NCBI GenBank assembly: GCA_001579985.1
Contig: LRSR01002377.1
Coordinates: forward strand, 1 to 47,609
DNA length: 47,609 nt
Direction: 5' to 3'
Source of the DNA: Hypsibius dujardini
Taxonomy: Eukaryota > Tardigrada > Eutardigrada > Parachela > Hypsibiidae
The stretch's first letter is position 1, and the number at the start of each line of letters is the position of its first letter. Shown here piece by piece: positions 1 to 11,046 of the stretch. Below the pieces are notes generated by a model, which was given only the letters and a program-made list of their open reading frames with translations, was not told where the DNA came from and did no database searches. The translations under genes were made by a program, and so were the position numbers.

Positions 1-284
1 TATGGAAGATAGAAACGCATGAAATCAACTTGTTTCTGACCAAGACAATCTGTGCACCGGGAATCAAAAGTAAAACACTTGACATGGTACAAATACGGCG
101 GTTTAAATACAGCGATGAATTTGTTAGCCAGAAGCGTATACCGAATGGGACGTTTCAAGGTCAGAGAAGTGACGAAATTGTCTAATAATATTTCGTTTCT
201 CGACTTTTTACTGTCGTCTCAAACCGTGGAACTCCAAACATCCGGCTCAATTACAGTACACTCGACAATCACTCGCAATCAAGG
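1..284. other. 3' flank of the collagen gene
   Basis: Downstream of the minus-strand collagen stop. I see no gene or clear polyadenylation hexamer. Confidence 0.5.
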
Positions 285-2171
285 CTAGAATGAATCAGCA
301 ATCCGTGGCGAACGGCGAGATTCCGACACCTTATCATTAACCAGCGCCTTCAAATCCTCCAAATTCTTATTCAATTCCGCGATCAACTCCGCTTGTGCGC
401 TAATCCGATCCTGCAGCTCTGCCATTTCAGCGCGAGAAACGCCAGTAGCTGCCGCGGCGGCGGCCTCTTCAATCTGCCGCTTGAATCGATAGGTTGCCAC
501 AGGCTGGAGTCCGTAGTTCAGCTGCTGCGGCTGCGGAATTTGTGGTTGCGGAATACAACCACCGGAGACACATTCTCCACGGTGTCCCTTCCAGCCTTTC
601 TCGCCTTGCTGTCCGCGATCACCCTTGTAGCCTTGAGGGCCAGGCTGCCCAGGCTGTCCGGCATCACCCTTCGCACCGGGGTACCCGGCTGCACCGGGCT
701 CTCCGGGTCTGCCATGCAAACCCGCGTCACCCTTAGCACCCATGGGACCGGACGGCCCGGGTCCGCCGGGGAACCCTGGAGCTCCGTTTAAACCGTCCTG
801 ACCGCGATCTCCTTTGAATCCGGGTGGTCCGGGTTGGCCGTTCTGCCCGGGGAACCCTGCGTCTCCCTTTCCGCCAGGTACTCCAGGGAACCCAGCGTCG
901 CCCAACTGTCCGCGGTCACCCTTCGCTCCATTCTGACCGGGCAACCCGGCGGCCCCTCGGTCACCCGGTCGACCGTGCTGACCCGGCTGACCGGCGTCCC
1001 CTTTGATACCGTTTTGGCCTGGAATTCCCGGTTGACCGTTGAGGCCGGGTTGTCCGTTGAGGCCGCGATCTCCCTTAGCGCCCCATTGGCCTGCAGTTAA
1101 AACGGACACGATTAGCATCGGACGGGACAACTGGGTCGTCGATTAGGACTTTTCAGGCGGCACCACATGGGCGGACAAAGATAAGCAGCAGACAGAACGA
1201 AACAGCACGATGTACCTCAAAACCCAAACACCAATTACCGATACAGTAATTCTGTTTGAGGGACAGGACAAAACGACAAGCGCCCAAAAAAATGAGACAA
1301 TAAAATATGAATGGTGACCAGTATGTGATTTTGTTTTGAAAGTTTAAACAGCCAATAAAAAAAACGTTTCTCAACGCAGCGGCAGAGGAAGTGGAGGGTA
1401 AGAGTTGGAGTCAAAGGTACAATCAATTCTCGCAAAACGATCGACCGAAACTCATGACTAGGTACAACCGAAGGAGTTCAACATTCATTCACTAAAAAAT
1501 TGATGCTCATACAAGCATTTCAATTTTGCTGTTTGTTGGCAAAGTCACTGTGGATTTTTCACAAACTCTGCCTGATAGAAATTGTTCAAGAAACAAAAAC
1601 GGGCGCACATGTAGGCTCGCTTACCTGGCTGTCCCGGTTGTCCCGGTTCGCCTCGGAATCCCGGCTGCCCCGCATCACCCTTGGCCCCGGGCATACCGTG
1701 CTGACCGGGTTCTCCTAACTGGCCACGGTCGCCCTTCGCTCCCGCCGGCCCAGGGTACCCTTGATCTCCCTTTGCCCCCGGGAACCCGTTCTGTCCCGGA
1801 AAGCCAGCATCACCCTTCGCACCGGCCTGACCCGGCACACCTGGCCGTCCATTTTCTCCCTTAAATCCCGGCTGGCCCGGGTATCCTTTATGGCCTTCCA
1901 AACCCGGCTGCCCTCGCTCTCCGGGAAAGCCAGCTGGACCAACCGGTCCGGCATCGCCCCTACACCCCTTCTCTCCTGGGAAGCCAGCGGCTCCATTGAC
2001 TCCGGGTAAGCCTTGGTGACCCTTCGGTCCAGGCGGGCCTTGATAACCGATTCCGGGAGGACCCGGCGGACCCGGCGGCCCGGCTGGGCAGTAACATGCA
2101 GTCGAATGACGGACGATTTGCAAGACAATCACTGATGACAACACAGAACGTAACCCCGTCCAGGAAGCCAT
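285..2171 (-). CDS. Secreted short-chain collagen with C-terminal coiled coil (2 exons, 450 aa)
   Basis: Exon 1 is 2171-1625 and exon 2 is 1090-285, joined across a 534-bp intron (donor GTAAGC, acceptor CTGCAG). The split glycine codon keeps the Gly-X-Y register exactly. A hydrophobic N-terminal segment ending in a Cys-x-Cys looks like a signal peptide. More than 100 Gly-X-Y triplets follow, with one interruption near the start (GPPGIGYQG) and one internal GCR cysteine. After the triple helix come CVSGGC, a Pro/Gln linker, a furin-like RFKR site, an alanine run and a heptad-like segment ([20 protein letters not shown]) that probably trimerises. It is an extracellular matrix or cuticle-type structural protein. 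It lacks the cysteine knots I would expect of a nematode cuticle collagen, so I do not assign a subfamily. The next gene lies on the same strand about 1.4 kb away. Confidence 0.88.
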
Positions 2172-3056
2172 ATATGTCAGTTGGTATATATGTCAGTTGG
2201 TTGACCGATGAGGAAGTGTTTCTGTGTCAAGGCATAGACCGGAATTGCTCGCGAAGAAAAAAACGTATTACGAATTTCCCATACACTTTAGGGAGAACAG
2301 CGGGAAAGTCAGCGGAAATTGCGGGGAATGTTGCGCGAAAAAAGCGAGTTTACCTAAACAAACGGTTAGGCCGCTGAAACCAATAAGGGGAGATACGTCT
2401 GTTAGATTGCGGGCATTAGTGAATGCCGGCGTAACCGTGGGAAGATGCACGGCACGATATCAGTTGGTTTGATAAACAGCGACCTCAGTCAACTTTTTGG
2501 CGACCTCGTGCCTACGTTACGACACGTTCCTAGTCGACAGTGCAGCCTGTGCCTGTCTCCTCTCTCCCTCTCTCCCTCTCTCCCTCTCTCCCTCTCGCTA
2601 GGTCGGGACCAGTCTTGGCTGCAGTGATTGAAAGCTGACAGCAGTTTTGCATGAAACTTTATATAACGAATCAAAGATAAAAGCAGTTTTTACATGCTCC
2701 GGAATACTCGTTATTCGATTGGGCTCGATCGAACGGTCCGCACTCACGTGTATCTGCATATGTAGATCGTTAACCTAATTTCGACGCCCTCTTTGGGCAT
2801 GGTATTTGAACGGACAAAGTCCATCTTGATGAAGGTTATCTCATCCTTGTCTATACGCGATGCATCGAAACCGGTGTCGATGGGGGGGGGGGAGGGCGAG
2901 GGGACCGGTGCAGTTTGCTTGGATGAAACCGCCATTTGTGCATTAATATCATGAAAATTTAAGATGAATGTCCAATCTGGACCGGAAATCGTTGCAGACG
3001 GCCACTGACTTGCTCGATCAGAGTTCGGTCTTTCCGGGGAGCTCGACACGGGAACC

Positions 3057-3086
3057 TTCCCTGTCAGGTACCGACCTGACAGGGAA
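3057..3086. other. Perfect 13-bp inverted repeat, 4-nt loop
   Basis: TTCCCTGTCAGGT at 3057-3069 is exactly complementary to 3074-3086, with the loop ACCG between them. It lies between two minus-strand genes. Its role is unknown; it could be the remnant of a foldback element. Confidence 0.8.
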
Positions 3087-3185
3087 GAACAAGATGGATA
3101 ATAGCATCAGCATTAGCAGGTGTTGGCCGGACACGATGGGGGAGGTTGGGAAATCGACTCTTGGAACTGGAAGGACCCGTAAAAG

Positions 3186-3270
3186 ACGGACTGGACGGAC
3201 TGGACGGACTGGACGGACTGGACGGACTGGACGGACTAGACGGACTGGACGGACTGGACGGACTGGAGGA
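3186..3270. repeat. 9-bp tandem repeat (CTGGACGGA)n
   Basis: About nine near-perfect copies of a 9-bp unit, with one A/G variant. Because the unit is a multiple of three, it creates a long false reading frame of Gly-Arg-Thr repeats. Confidence 0.9.
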
Positions 3271-3511
3271 CTGGAGGAGGGAGGAAGGACAAACGTGCAG
3301 CTAAAAAAACATCTTCTTTCAGGTAATAATAAGACATGCCGGTATCAAATGTATTTATTGGCCATGGACAGATACTGAGGCTTTAACCGAACAAACCGTG
3401 TCGAGCTCTTTATAAAAATATTAAAATTAAGGCATCTCGATCTTTCACATCACATCACAGTGCAAAAACTAGAGCAAGATGTGAGGAAAAAATCTGATGT
3501 GACAAAAATGC

Positions 3512-3517
3512 TTTATT
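3512..3517 (-). terminator. Putative polyadenylation signal AATAAA of the Thr-rich gene
   Basis: TTTATT on the plus strand, about 50 bases downstream of the minus-strand stop at 3566. The position is typical of a cleavage/polyadenylation signal. Confidence 0.5.
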
Positions 3518-3565
3518 CTCACTATTGCACACATCTGCTCCAGCAAAAAAAGGTATGAGAATAAT

Positions 3566-4930
3566 TTAATTATTACTATTAACATTGACATTAGCCGGGT
3601 TAGAAAAAAACCCGTTGTCACTTTCCAGCTTGACTGACGTATCTACCGACAGCGATGACGGTTTTCGCACTTCCTGTCTGAACGTCCTCAATCCACGTTG
3701 CTTATTATGCCGCCTTCTCTTGATCGTCGTCGTTGTCGTCGCTTCCTCCTCCTCCTCGTCCGGGATATCCTCATCATTATTATCATCCGCCGTGCTATCA
3801 TCAGTCTCCTCGTCCGGCTCCGGCTCCGCAGTGGTGGTCGTGGTCGTGGTCGTTTTCTTCCGTCCGTTCTTCTGTCGGCGTTTCTTCCGTGACTGAGAAG
3901 TGCCCTTGGTTTTACCGATAGCGGGAGCTACAGAGGTCGCGACGGTCATTGTTTCCTCTTCAGTCACCGCGCTCGCTTCTACGGTTGTGGTCGCTGGTCT
4001 GACTGTCGTGCTGGGTCCTTTTTTACTGGTCCGTTTTTGAGTTGCAACCGTCGTAACTGCGGATGCATCCTTGGTCGAAAGTATTTCCTCTTCAGCCAGC
4101 ACGGAGACCGCTGCACTAGTCGTGGTCACTGCGGTTGATCCGGCAGAGCTATGAGATTTTCGGCGGCGTTTTTTAGTAACAGTTGCAGCGGTTGTAGTGC
4201 CCTCCTCTTCTTCTGTTTCCTCTTCAGCAGCCACAGAGGTCGCTGCGATAGTTGCCGTCACGGCCGTCGCTCCTGTCGTACTGTGCGCTTTTCGCCGACG
4301 CTTTTTTGTAGCTGTTGTAGCCTTTTCCTCGTCGTCTGTGTCTCCTTCCACCGCCACCGAGGTCGCCCCGGCTCCGATGGTTGCGTTGGTCGCTGCGCTT
4401 GTTGGGACGCTCGCACTGGGAGCTCTACTGCTACTTGTCCTCGTTACAATCGTCGTATTCGCTGATGCAGTTTCCGTTTCATTGACGGTTGTCGTCTTGT
4501 TAGTAGCGTTAACGACCGCCTCGGTGACGTTACCGTCTTTTGTCTGTATCACGTTCCTGACTCCGTTAACTGTCGATGTGGTGTCCGGACTAAGGGTAGT
4601 GGTAGAACTCGCAGTTGAAGCCGCAGTTGAAGCCGCAGTTGAAGCCACAGTTGAAGCCGCAGTTGAAGCAGCTGCCGAGGTGCTGGTACTAGTACTTCCA
4701 TATGCGGCTGGCAGGTAGCTGCCATACTGATCCGGTTGGATGACAAAGATTATATTCGGTCCCTGGCCGTAGTTGGGATAGTTCGGGGGGTTGCCGTTGT
4801 TGAGCGGGTAGGTCAGCTGCACACCGCCGGGGACCTGGTAGTACGGCTGGCTGTCGCCATGAATGTAACTGACTTCCGATAAAACGAGTATCGAACTGAT
4901 CAAAAGGGAGTGAGTTAGAGCGGAATGCAT
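3566..4930 (-). CDS. Secreted Thr/Ala-rich repeat protein with alternating acidic and KKRRRK blocks (454 aa)
   Basis: A single-exon gene. It begins with a clear signal peptide (about residues 1-25, hydrophobic LLISSILVLSEV), then a Tyr/Pro/Asn-rich segment and an Ala-Ser-Thr repeat. From about residue 190 an imperfect repeat of roughly 40-45 residues recurs. Each unit has a Thr/Ala stretch, an acidic cluster (DTDDEE, EEETEEEE, AEEE) and a basic cluster (TKKRRRK in the first two units, degenerate later). The Thr content suggests mucin-type O-glycosylation. The basic clusters resemble proprotein-convertase sites, so the protein could be a precursor cut into several fragments. A nuclear role is less likely given the signal peptide. 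An AATAAA lies 49 bases past the stop (minus strand, 3517-3512). I recognise no family. Confidence 0.75.
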   Translation of the reverse strand: MHSALTHSLLISSILVLSEVSYIHGDSQPYYQVPGGVQLTYPLNNGNPPNYPNYGQGPNIIFVIQPDQYGSYLPAAYGSTSTSTSAAASTAASTVASTAASTAASTASSTTTLSPDTTSTVNGVRNVIQTKDGNVTEAVVNATNKTTTVNETETASANTTIVTRTSSSRAPSASVPTSAATNATIGAGATSVAVEGDTDDEEKATTATKKRRRKAHSTTGATAVTATIAATSVAAEEETEEEEGTTTAATVTKKRRRKSHSSAGSTAVTTTSAAVSVLAEEEILSTKDASAVTTVATQKRTSKKGPSTTVRPATTTVEASAVTEEETMTVATSVAPAIGKTKGTSQSRKKRRQKNGRKKTTTTTTTTAEPEPDEETDDSTADDNNDEDIPDEEEEEATTTTTIKRRRHNKQRGLRTFRQEVRKPSSLSVDTSVKLESDNGFFSNPANVNVNSNN

Positions 4931-5154
4931 GGCGGATCAATCGGAAATCGGAAAGAGTGATATATGGAAGAAGTTGCTTTTCATGTCGTGTCAAAAAGGT
5001 GTGCGAACACGCTTATTTGATGTGTTCGTGACCGAAATGAATGTTCTTTTTCCGGCTGTGCACTAAAGTAGGAGTTTTTTCATGGCCTTCGTTAATGTAT
5101 TTTTTGCACACAGTATTGTTGAGTCGGACAAGATTTGAGCAATACAGTAACTTC

Positions 5155-5279
5155 GCGTTAGACAGGGACAGTTGTACTGGAGTGGAACGTGTGCACGGGT
5201 GTGTGCACCGTACACACAGCACAAGCGCCGCGTGGCCGATTAAACGTTCCACAACTCGTACGCTGTCCCTGTCTAACGC
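5155..5279. mobile_element. Foldback (MITE-like) element, about 125 bp
   Basis: GCGTTAGACAGGGACAG at 5155-5171 is repeated in inverted orientation at 5263-5279. Weaker complementarity continues inward to GGAACGT. There is no coding capacity. Confidence 0.6.
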
Positions 5280-5666
5280 AAAAATTTAGTATATAAATTG
5301 GCCTGAACAAGGTTGGTAGCGAATTTTTCAGTTCTGTTGACCTAGGTCGGGCTGCATGAATTCGGCATTGTTGTGCTTTGTCTACGACTGGGAATAGAGA
5401 GTGAAAGACTAATTTTGAAGACATTGAGTGCTGCTGGCTCGAACTTGACTGACTGCAAGTGAAAGTAGAGTTCGTCGACGCTCTCGATGCTCCATAATTG
5501 TTAATGCTTACGGTACTTATTATTGTAACTTTACAGTGCTTGTACTATTGTTAACCTTGTCTACCGAGAGAATGAAAAACCAACAAAGAAGTTTTCAATT
5601 CGATTTCGCTGACAGATTTGGTTGGTTACTTTCACCGCGTACTTATATTAACTACCGGTACAGTGT

Positions 5667-5967
5667 ACAGTACGAGGTAAAACGTTTAATTCGGCTAGCT
5701 TTTTGCGTTCCAAGCTCGCTCAGTGTCAGTGATTTGGATACAGACGTTGAAACTTTGATAAAGTCAAAAAAAATTAGCACACCTTACAGTCACTCACACT
5801 CTTGTCAGACACACACAGGCACAGACACACAGACACACACAGGCACATATTGCAGTTGACAGCAGGTGCGTTCATTCTTGTAGTGAGAAGTGCGACACTT
5901 GCGCCCCCTAGCCGAATTAAAAGCGATTTTGCCCTTTAGCCGAATTAAAAGTTTTACCTCGTACTGT
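5667..5967. mobile_element. Foldback (MITE-like) element, about 300 bp
   Basis: The ends 5667-5698 and 5937-5967 are inverted repeats of about 31 bp beginning ACAGTACGAGGTAAAAC, with one main mismatch. The inner motif TAGCCGAATTAAAA occurs twice near the right end. Non-coding. Confidence 0.65.
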
Positions 5968-6050
5968 TAGTACAAGCCAACTTGATCTCATTTGTGCAGT
6001 CACACTCTCGCCTAAATAGTTCCTCAACTATACAGTATGTAAAACCGCCT

Positions 6051-6170
6051 ATACACACGTAGCCAGATTACTGGGTGGCAGAGTTCGCACCACTCTTTAG
6101 CTGGGCGCAAGCGAAATTGGATGGCCCGAGTTTGAGCCAGACACCCAGTATTGTGGCCAGTGAGTATATA
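6051..6170. mobile_element. Foldback (MITE-like) element related to the CACACGTAGC family
   Basis: The left end reads TACACACGTAGCC...ACTGGGTG. The right end (5939-style layout, here about 6143-6170) is its imperfect inverse. The outermost bases resemble the dioxygenase-gene elements at 31541 and 33899. Confidence 0.45.
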
Positions 6171-6592
6171 CAAAAGTACCATTGTAATACTGTTTGTATT
6201 CAAGTGTAATTGGTAATACTAGGCTGACTTTAGCCCTGCCCTTGTTTGAATTGAAGACAGCTTAATCGAGATAGAAGAATGAGATCAAGAGCTTCCTGGC
6301 ACCGTAAAGTAGTTTGGGGTCCTTGACAAATAATTTTGTGAAAGGTTATTTCACTCCCCGAAGGAAAGCGGGCTCTCATGTTTGCTCCATTCGGCTCCCC
6401 ATTCCAGTTTTGCGCCAGACTGTAAAACGTAAACAGACGAGACCGTAAACTCTGGTTGAGCAGCAATTGATTGAATGATTTGCAGCATTACAGTAGATGC
6501 TGGTTTATCACAATGTACAGTAGTTATTATTCTGTTTCGAATCAATCAACCTCGCCTTACTGTTTGCTGTTTAGTGATATACGTATCAAATC

Positions 6593-8593
6593 ATGGCATC
6601 CCTCAGAGCTGCTTATTTATGCCTCCTTATTCACATCCTCAAAATAGGACTATCGAAGTCAGGTCCCTCTTCGAATGGCGGCAGCTTGGGCAATGTGAGG
6701 AATTCTCAATAATTTTGATCTCAACTTTTGATATCGTTTTATTTGTACACAATTAAAATTTGTATGCCGGCAACGGTCTGTATCGCAAAAGGGTGTCATC
6801 AAGATGCGAATCATTGCGGAGCCGTTGACGTCAAATCTGTCACCCGGTGCGGCAGCCCACCAAACGGAAGACGACGATGAGGTACCGTATTAACCTTCTC
6901 GATTGATTGATTAAACGATTTGTTTGTTGGATCGTTCAGTATATCGGTCACGGTTGATCGATTGATTGATGTATGTGTTTGTTGCGCATTTTTTTCCAGG
7001 AGCCTTTGGTGCTGTCGCCTCGCACCCCGCCAGCGGAGTTCACCGGGCCCGAACATTTTCGAAGCCTAATTGGGACATGTTTTACTCTTCAAAAAGCAAA
7101 GTATGGTAGTTCATTCTAGAGACGGTTGCACTTAGCCCCCACCGATGTGGCCGGTGTTCCCAATGATTCGGTATAAGCACAGTACATAGACATTGAAATT
7201 TTAGAATTTGGCAATAGCCAATCGATTAACAAAATTTAGGTGCGGAAAGTGAAAACTGAGGAAGATAAGGCAGTTCCAAGTTGGGATGCAATCAACCAAT
7301 CAACCATCACAATCCCATGCGTAGTACACCGGGTGCAGCGCAGCGCCAAATTCAAAACTTCCACTGTATGTATACTGTCATATAACCAATGATTCAACCA
7401 ATCAATCGACTGTCGACGCTTTATCCGAAAAGTTGAATTTCTCTGTCTTCATCTGCTTTCAATTTTGTTTCAGCTTTCAGTATAAACTGTGTCCGTTTCA
7501 AAACATCACGCAAAAAGAGACGGTTTACAGCCTTGGTCGGAGCAAATTTCATGGTATCCTCGGGTGAGCGAGGTCGGCATTTAAAATCAAGTACAATCAA
7601 CGACAAGATTCAGTACACTGGAGGGTCCGGGGTATGGGCAAAAGGGGCGGAGCAGGGGTTGGTCGGGCGGTTGATTGTTCGATTGTTCGATTAACCACTC
7701 CCTGCCCCGCCCCTTTTGCCCATTCCCCGGACCCTCCTCTGTACTCAATCTTGTCGTTCGTTGACTGTTGACAGCCCGTTGATGTTTTTTACTGTTGTTT
7801 TTCGTCGTTTCAGTGTGTGGCATGACTGGATAGTCCAAGACTTTCGGTTTTCAGGATGGAAGATGCTCCACGGGGATGACTGCGGCAAAAAAGGACCGCG
7901 CTCTACAAAAGTCAGTTTGGAACTTGTTCAAATGTGATTTTGGACTCCCTCCGCCGTCTGTGTTGTGTTGGGACTTTCCAATAGATCTAAGGCTGCACTG
8001 ACTATATCTTACTAGGTGATCTTCGAATGCGGTAACACTGCCGTTCTATCAGACGCGACGGAGCCCGAACAGTGTCGTTATGAGGTCACACTGAAGCTTC
8101 CACAGGCTTGTTTCCCCGATTCGCTCTTAGTCTATCCAACGTTAACGGCGGAATCACAACGGGAGTGGGATTATTTGGAAGGCGAGCGAGAGAACGGTGA
8201 ATTAACCACGCAGGTCAGTTGCCCCTTCAGATATTTTCTTGACCGTCGTCGGAATAAACTGGTATTAGTATTTTCAACCATTGGTTTTTGTGTAGGGATA
8301 CGACAAGCGATTGAAAGAGCTTCTTACTTCAGTCGGCTTACTGAAAAAAGAAGCCGATTTGGAATCGGCTACCAAAGACAATGGGTTACGGGATGTTGCG
8401 GACGATGGTGCGGAAAGACACTACGCGGAAGTCCCCTCTACCAGGAAGCCCGGGCTGGCTCTTCAGTTCGCGCGTTTAGACCAATGTCAGGAGGTGGGTA
8501 CAACCATAGAGTAACTGAATCGATTCAGTTACTCTTTACTCTGTGTGTCTGTGTGTCTGTCTGTGTGTCTGTGTGTCTGTCTGTCTGTCTGTG

Positions 8594-8626
<33 letters not shown>

Positions 8627-8865
8627 GTCTGTCTGTCTGCCTGTCTGCCTGTCTATCTGTCTGTCTGTTTGCCTGTCTGCCTGTCTGCAGACAACGCAAC
8701 GTTCCGGTGTGGTGCGCTTTGTTCAGGACCGTTGTTTTAACTGAAACGGCTAAATTTCTTGGGTACATTTGTATTCACTTGTAGGCGTACGGGAACGTGG
8801 TGGAGCAACTTCATCAGTTAGAAGCTGATTGCCGGCCACCGCCGGCGTCCCCTGACACTCCCTAA
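6593..8865 (+). CDS. GNPTG: N-acetylglucosamine-1-phosphotransferase subunit gamma (8 exons, 314 aa)
   Basis: Exons: 6593-6694, 6804-6881, 7000-7100, 7474-7563, 7814-7910, 8016-8213, 8296-8493, 8785-8865. All junction phases agree. This is the regulatory subunit of the Golgi enzyme that tags lysosomal hydrolases with mannose 6-phosphate. Exon 1 gives a signal peptide (MASLRAAYLCLLIHIL). The MRH lectin-like domain spans about residues 80-200 and includes YKLCPFQNITQKE, VWHDW, HGDDCGKKGPRSTK and CRYEVTLKLPQAC. The family-diagnostic LLVYPTL...REWD comes next, then a DMAP1-binding-like helical tail. The length matches the human protein (305 aa). Exon 1 is the least certain part, because the acceptor before 6804 has a weak pyrimidine tract; translation could instead begin at 6804 without a signal peptide. 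The intron before exon 5 carries a MITE and the intron before exon 8 a TCTG array. Confidence 0.88.
7613..7744. mobile_element. MITE with GTACACTGGAGG ends, in a GNPTG intron
   Basis: Long terminal inverted repeats (GTACACTGGAGGGTCCGGGG-type) enclose a short core and are flanked by TCA on both sides, which fits a 3-bp target duplication. The inverted symmetry extends outward through CAACGACAAGATT (about 7591-7769). A second copy lies at 32881-33011. Confidence 0.8.
8541..8690 (+). repeat. (TCTG)n array in GNPTG intron 7
   Basis: A tetranucleotide array interrupted by GTGTCTG variants. It fills most of the intron between exons 7 and 8. Confidence 0.95.
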
Positions 8866-8883
8866 TATTTGGGAAGTATAGGG

Positions 8884-8889
8884 AATAAA
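8884..8889 (+). terminator. Putative polyadenylation signal of GNPTG
   Basis: AATAAA begins 19 bases after the stop codon at 8865. Confidence 0.55.
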
Positions 8890-9416
8890 TTTTGTGGGTC
8901 TTTTATAATTTTGTTCGAACATAAGCGATATTTTCTTCTGTGATTCGATGCTTCGAGTATTATTACCGGTGATTGCAACGTTATTTTTGTTAATATTATG
9001 GAAGACATAGAAAACATTAAAAGCCATTGACTGCCGTACATTGATTTCCGCTGCCTGGAAGCCCGCTATCCAAATTTAAATTTCAAGGTGGTCAACATCA
9101 GCCAACGTGGGAAATGTGTGATCGCAGCGCCCCCTCAACTTTCACGCAGGGGCACAGTGGCGCCCCCTCAACTTTCACACAGGGGCAGAGTGGCGCCCCA
9201 ATACTACTTCAACACTCGTCAGAGTGTGTCAGCGTCGACCCACGGTCTAAATCCCGATTACAGATCGGATAATACATTCAGGTTAATGTACAATTTCGAA
9301 AGTTAATACATTCGTACTGACTACTGACTCAAGTGCTGAGTATGCAACTGCGGAGACGACTCCATGCGAACAAGCGTGTGTTGTGGAAAAGAAATTTATC
9401 AAACAAAGTCACCAAA

Positions 9417-9565
9417 TACAGTGAAAGGCCTGAAATTCGAACGACGTCACAATATCGTTTCTACTTTTTTGTCTCAAACTCCAAAGTAGTAACGGCCGGC
9501 TCTGAGCAAACGGTTCGATAGAAATAAACTCACGTGACCGTTCGAATCTCAGGACTTTCACTGTA
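9417..9565. mobile_element. Foldback (MITE-like) element, 149 bp
   Basis: The ends read TACAGTGAAAGKCCTGARAT and are exact inverses apart from three differences over about 33 bp. The core is non-coding. Confidence 0.7.
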
Positions 9566-9771
9566 CAGCCAGCTCAGCTGTTCGGCCTGTTCTCAAATAA
9601 AACTCACTCACTCAGTCTGCCCCTCCAGAAATTCGCTAGACCATTTTGCAGCAACTGTGTCGGTTTCCGATAAGTGAGTGATAAAATCAACGACACCTCT
9701 ACCTTCCTTTGGTCTGTGGCGGGTTAGAATTTGCGCATTGATTGATTGCCAGGGCAGTTCTCAACGGAAGG

Positions 9772-11001
9772 ATGGCCAGCCATATCGCCCGCACTCTTCA
9801 TCATCTCTGTGTCTCCCCATCCCTGAAATCAACTGGAACACTCACCACCCTTCGTTGTTTCACTACGTCATCCCTCAGAATGGTACTGCAATTAGCATAA
9901 CTTTCATTCAAATTCGTGCTACCCGAGACAGATTTTTCCCGCGGTGGTACAGTCTACGAATGAAAATGAAATATTTCCTCGCGCAAAACTGTTATATCAA
10001 TCAATCAACCATTGTGATCAATGAAAGTTTAAGTTCAGAAATTTCGACGCAACTCATCAATCAATCAATCAATCAATCAAAGCTGTTTTCTCATTGCAGG
10101 CAGATAATTATCGGCTGGAGAAGGACACGTTCGGGGAACTGAAAGTGCCTAACGACAAGTACTACGGCGCTAATACGGCCAGATCCATGATGAATTTTAA
10201 CATCGGTGGCCCAACAGAACGGATGCCGGTATGGAGAAATTGAAATTTCCTGTACAAGGGTTTTCGTTGGAGTAACAAGTATCGTACAGTATTAGAATGT
10301 GTTCTTTATTATACTCGGATGCAGATTCCGGTGATCCATGCAATGGGGATACTGAAGAAAGCATCTGCGGAAGTGAATCAGAAGTACGGACTGGATGCTA
10401 AAATTGCAAAGGCTGTCATGCAAGCTGCGGACGAGGTGAGTGAAAATCTCAGCAGACAGTTTCTTCGTTCAATTGATCAATCAATGTAGTATTGTCTTAT
10501 CAATGCTATCGTAACCAGACAAATCCATCAATCAACCACAAGACTCAACCAAATCCAAGGTTAAGTCTTAATATCCGTAGGTCAATTAAATTAATCACTT
10601 ACTCGAGCATTTTGCATTTAAATTAAAGGGAGGATTTAAGTTTAGGCTAATGTAGCAGAAATAATTTGGTACCATGACCGAATGACGAGACAAAGTTCGC
10701 TGTTGCAGGTGATAAACGGTAAATTGGACGACCATTTCCCGCTGGTCGTATGGCAAACTGGATCCGGCACACAGACCAACATGAACGTTAACGAAGTCAT
10801 CAGCAATCGGGCCATTGAAATTCTGGGCGGCAAACTCGGCAGCAAAACACCGGTTCATCCTAACGATCATGTCAATAAGAGTCAGGTTCGTCATTGACGT
10901 GTCTCTCTGTCTGGAATCTGTGTTCATCCATACACAGACACATGTAACGTACGTTCTAGACAAGGAAAACAAGGTTGGAATAGGAAAGATAAACAGACAG
11001 G

Positions 11002-11046
<45 letters not shown>

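Larger units (their letters stand above)
2172..3565. other. Intergenic region with simple repeats and a hairpin
   Basis: No convincing gene is visible. The stretch holds the collagen promoter side (a duplicated TATATGTCAGTTGG at about 2171-2200), a CT-rich octamer microsatellite at about 2557-2598, a run of twelve G at 2883, a perfect hairpin at 3057-3086, a 9-bp repeat array at about 3186-3270 and the 3' flank of the next minus-strand gene. The open frame over 2968-3378 is produced by the 9-bp repeat. Confidence 0.6.
4931..6592. other. Divergent intergenic region packed with foldback elements
   Basis: This separates the head-to-head Thr-rich and GNPTG genes and should hold both promoters. 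I see no further gene. It contains three foldback elements (about 5155-5279, 5667-5967 and 6051-6170) and a CA-rich microsatellite (about 5810-5850). Confidence 0.6.
8866..9771. other. Intergenic GNPTG-fumarase region
   Basis: No gene is seen. It holds two and a half copies of a unit containing GCGCCCCCTCAACTTTCAC (about 9127-9197) and a 149-bp foldback element at 9417-9565. The fumarase promoter should lie in the last few hundred bases. Confidence 0.6.

Noticed and set aside
2968-3378. 136-residue open frame rich in Gly-Arg-Thr
   Set aside because: It is made by a 9-bp tandem repeat; no homology or signals.
8016-8744. 242-residue open frame
   Set aside because: The first part is real GNPTG coding sequence; the rest reads through an intron and a TCTG array.
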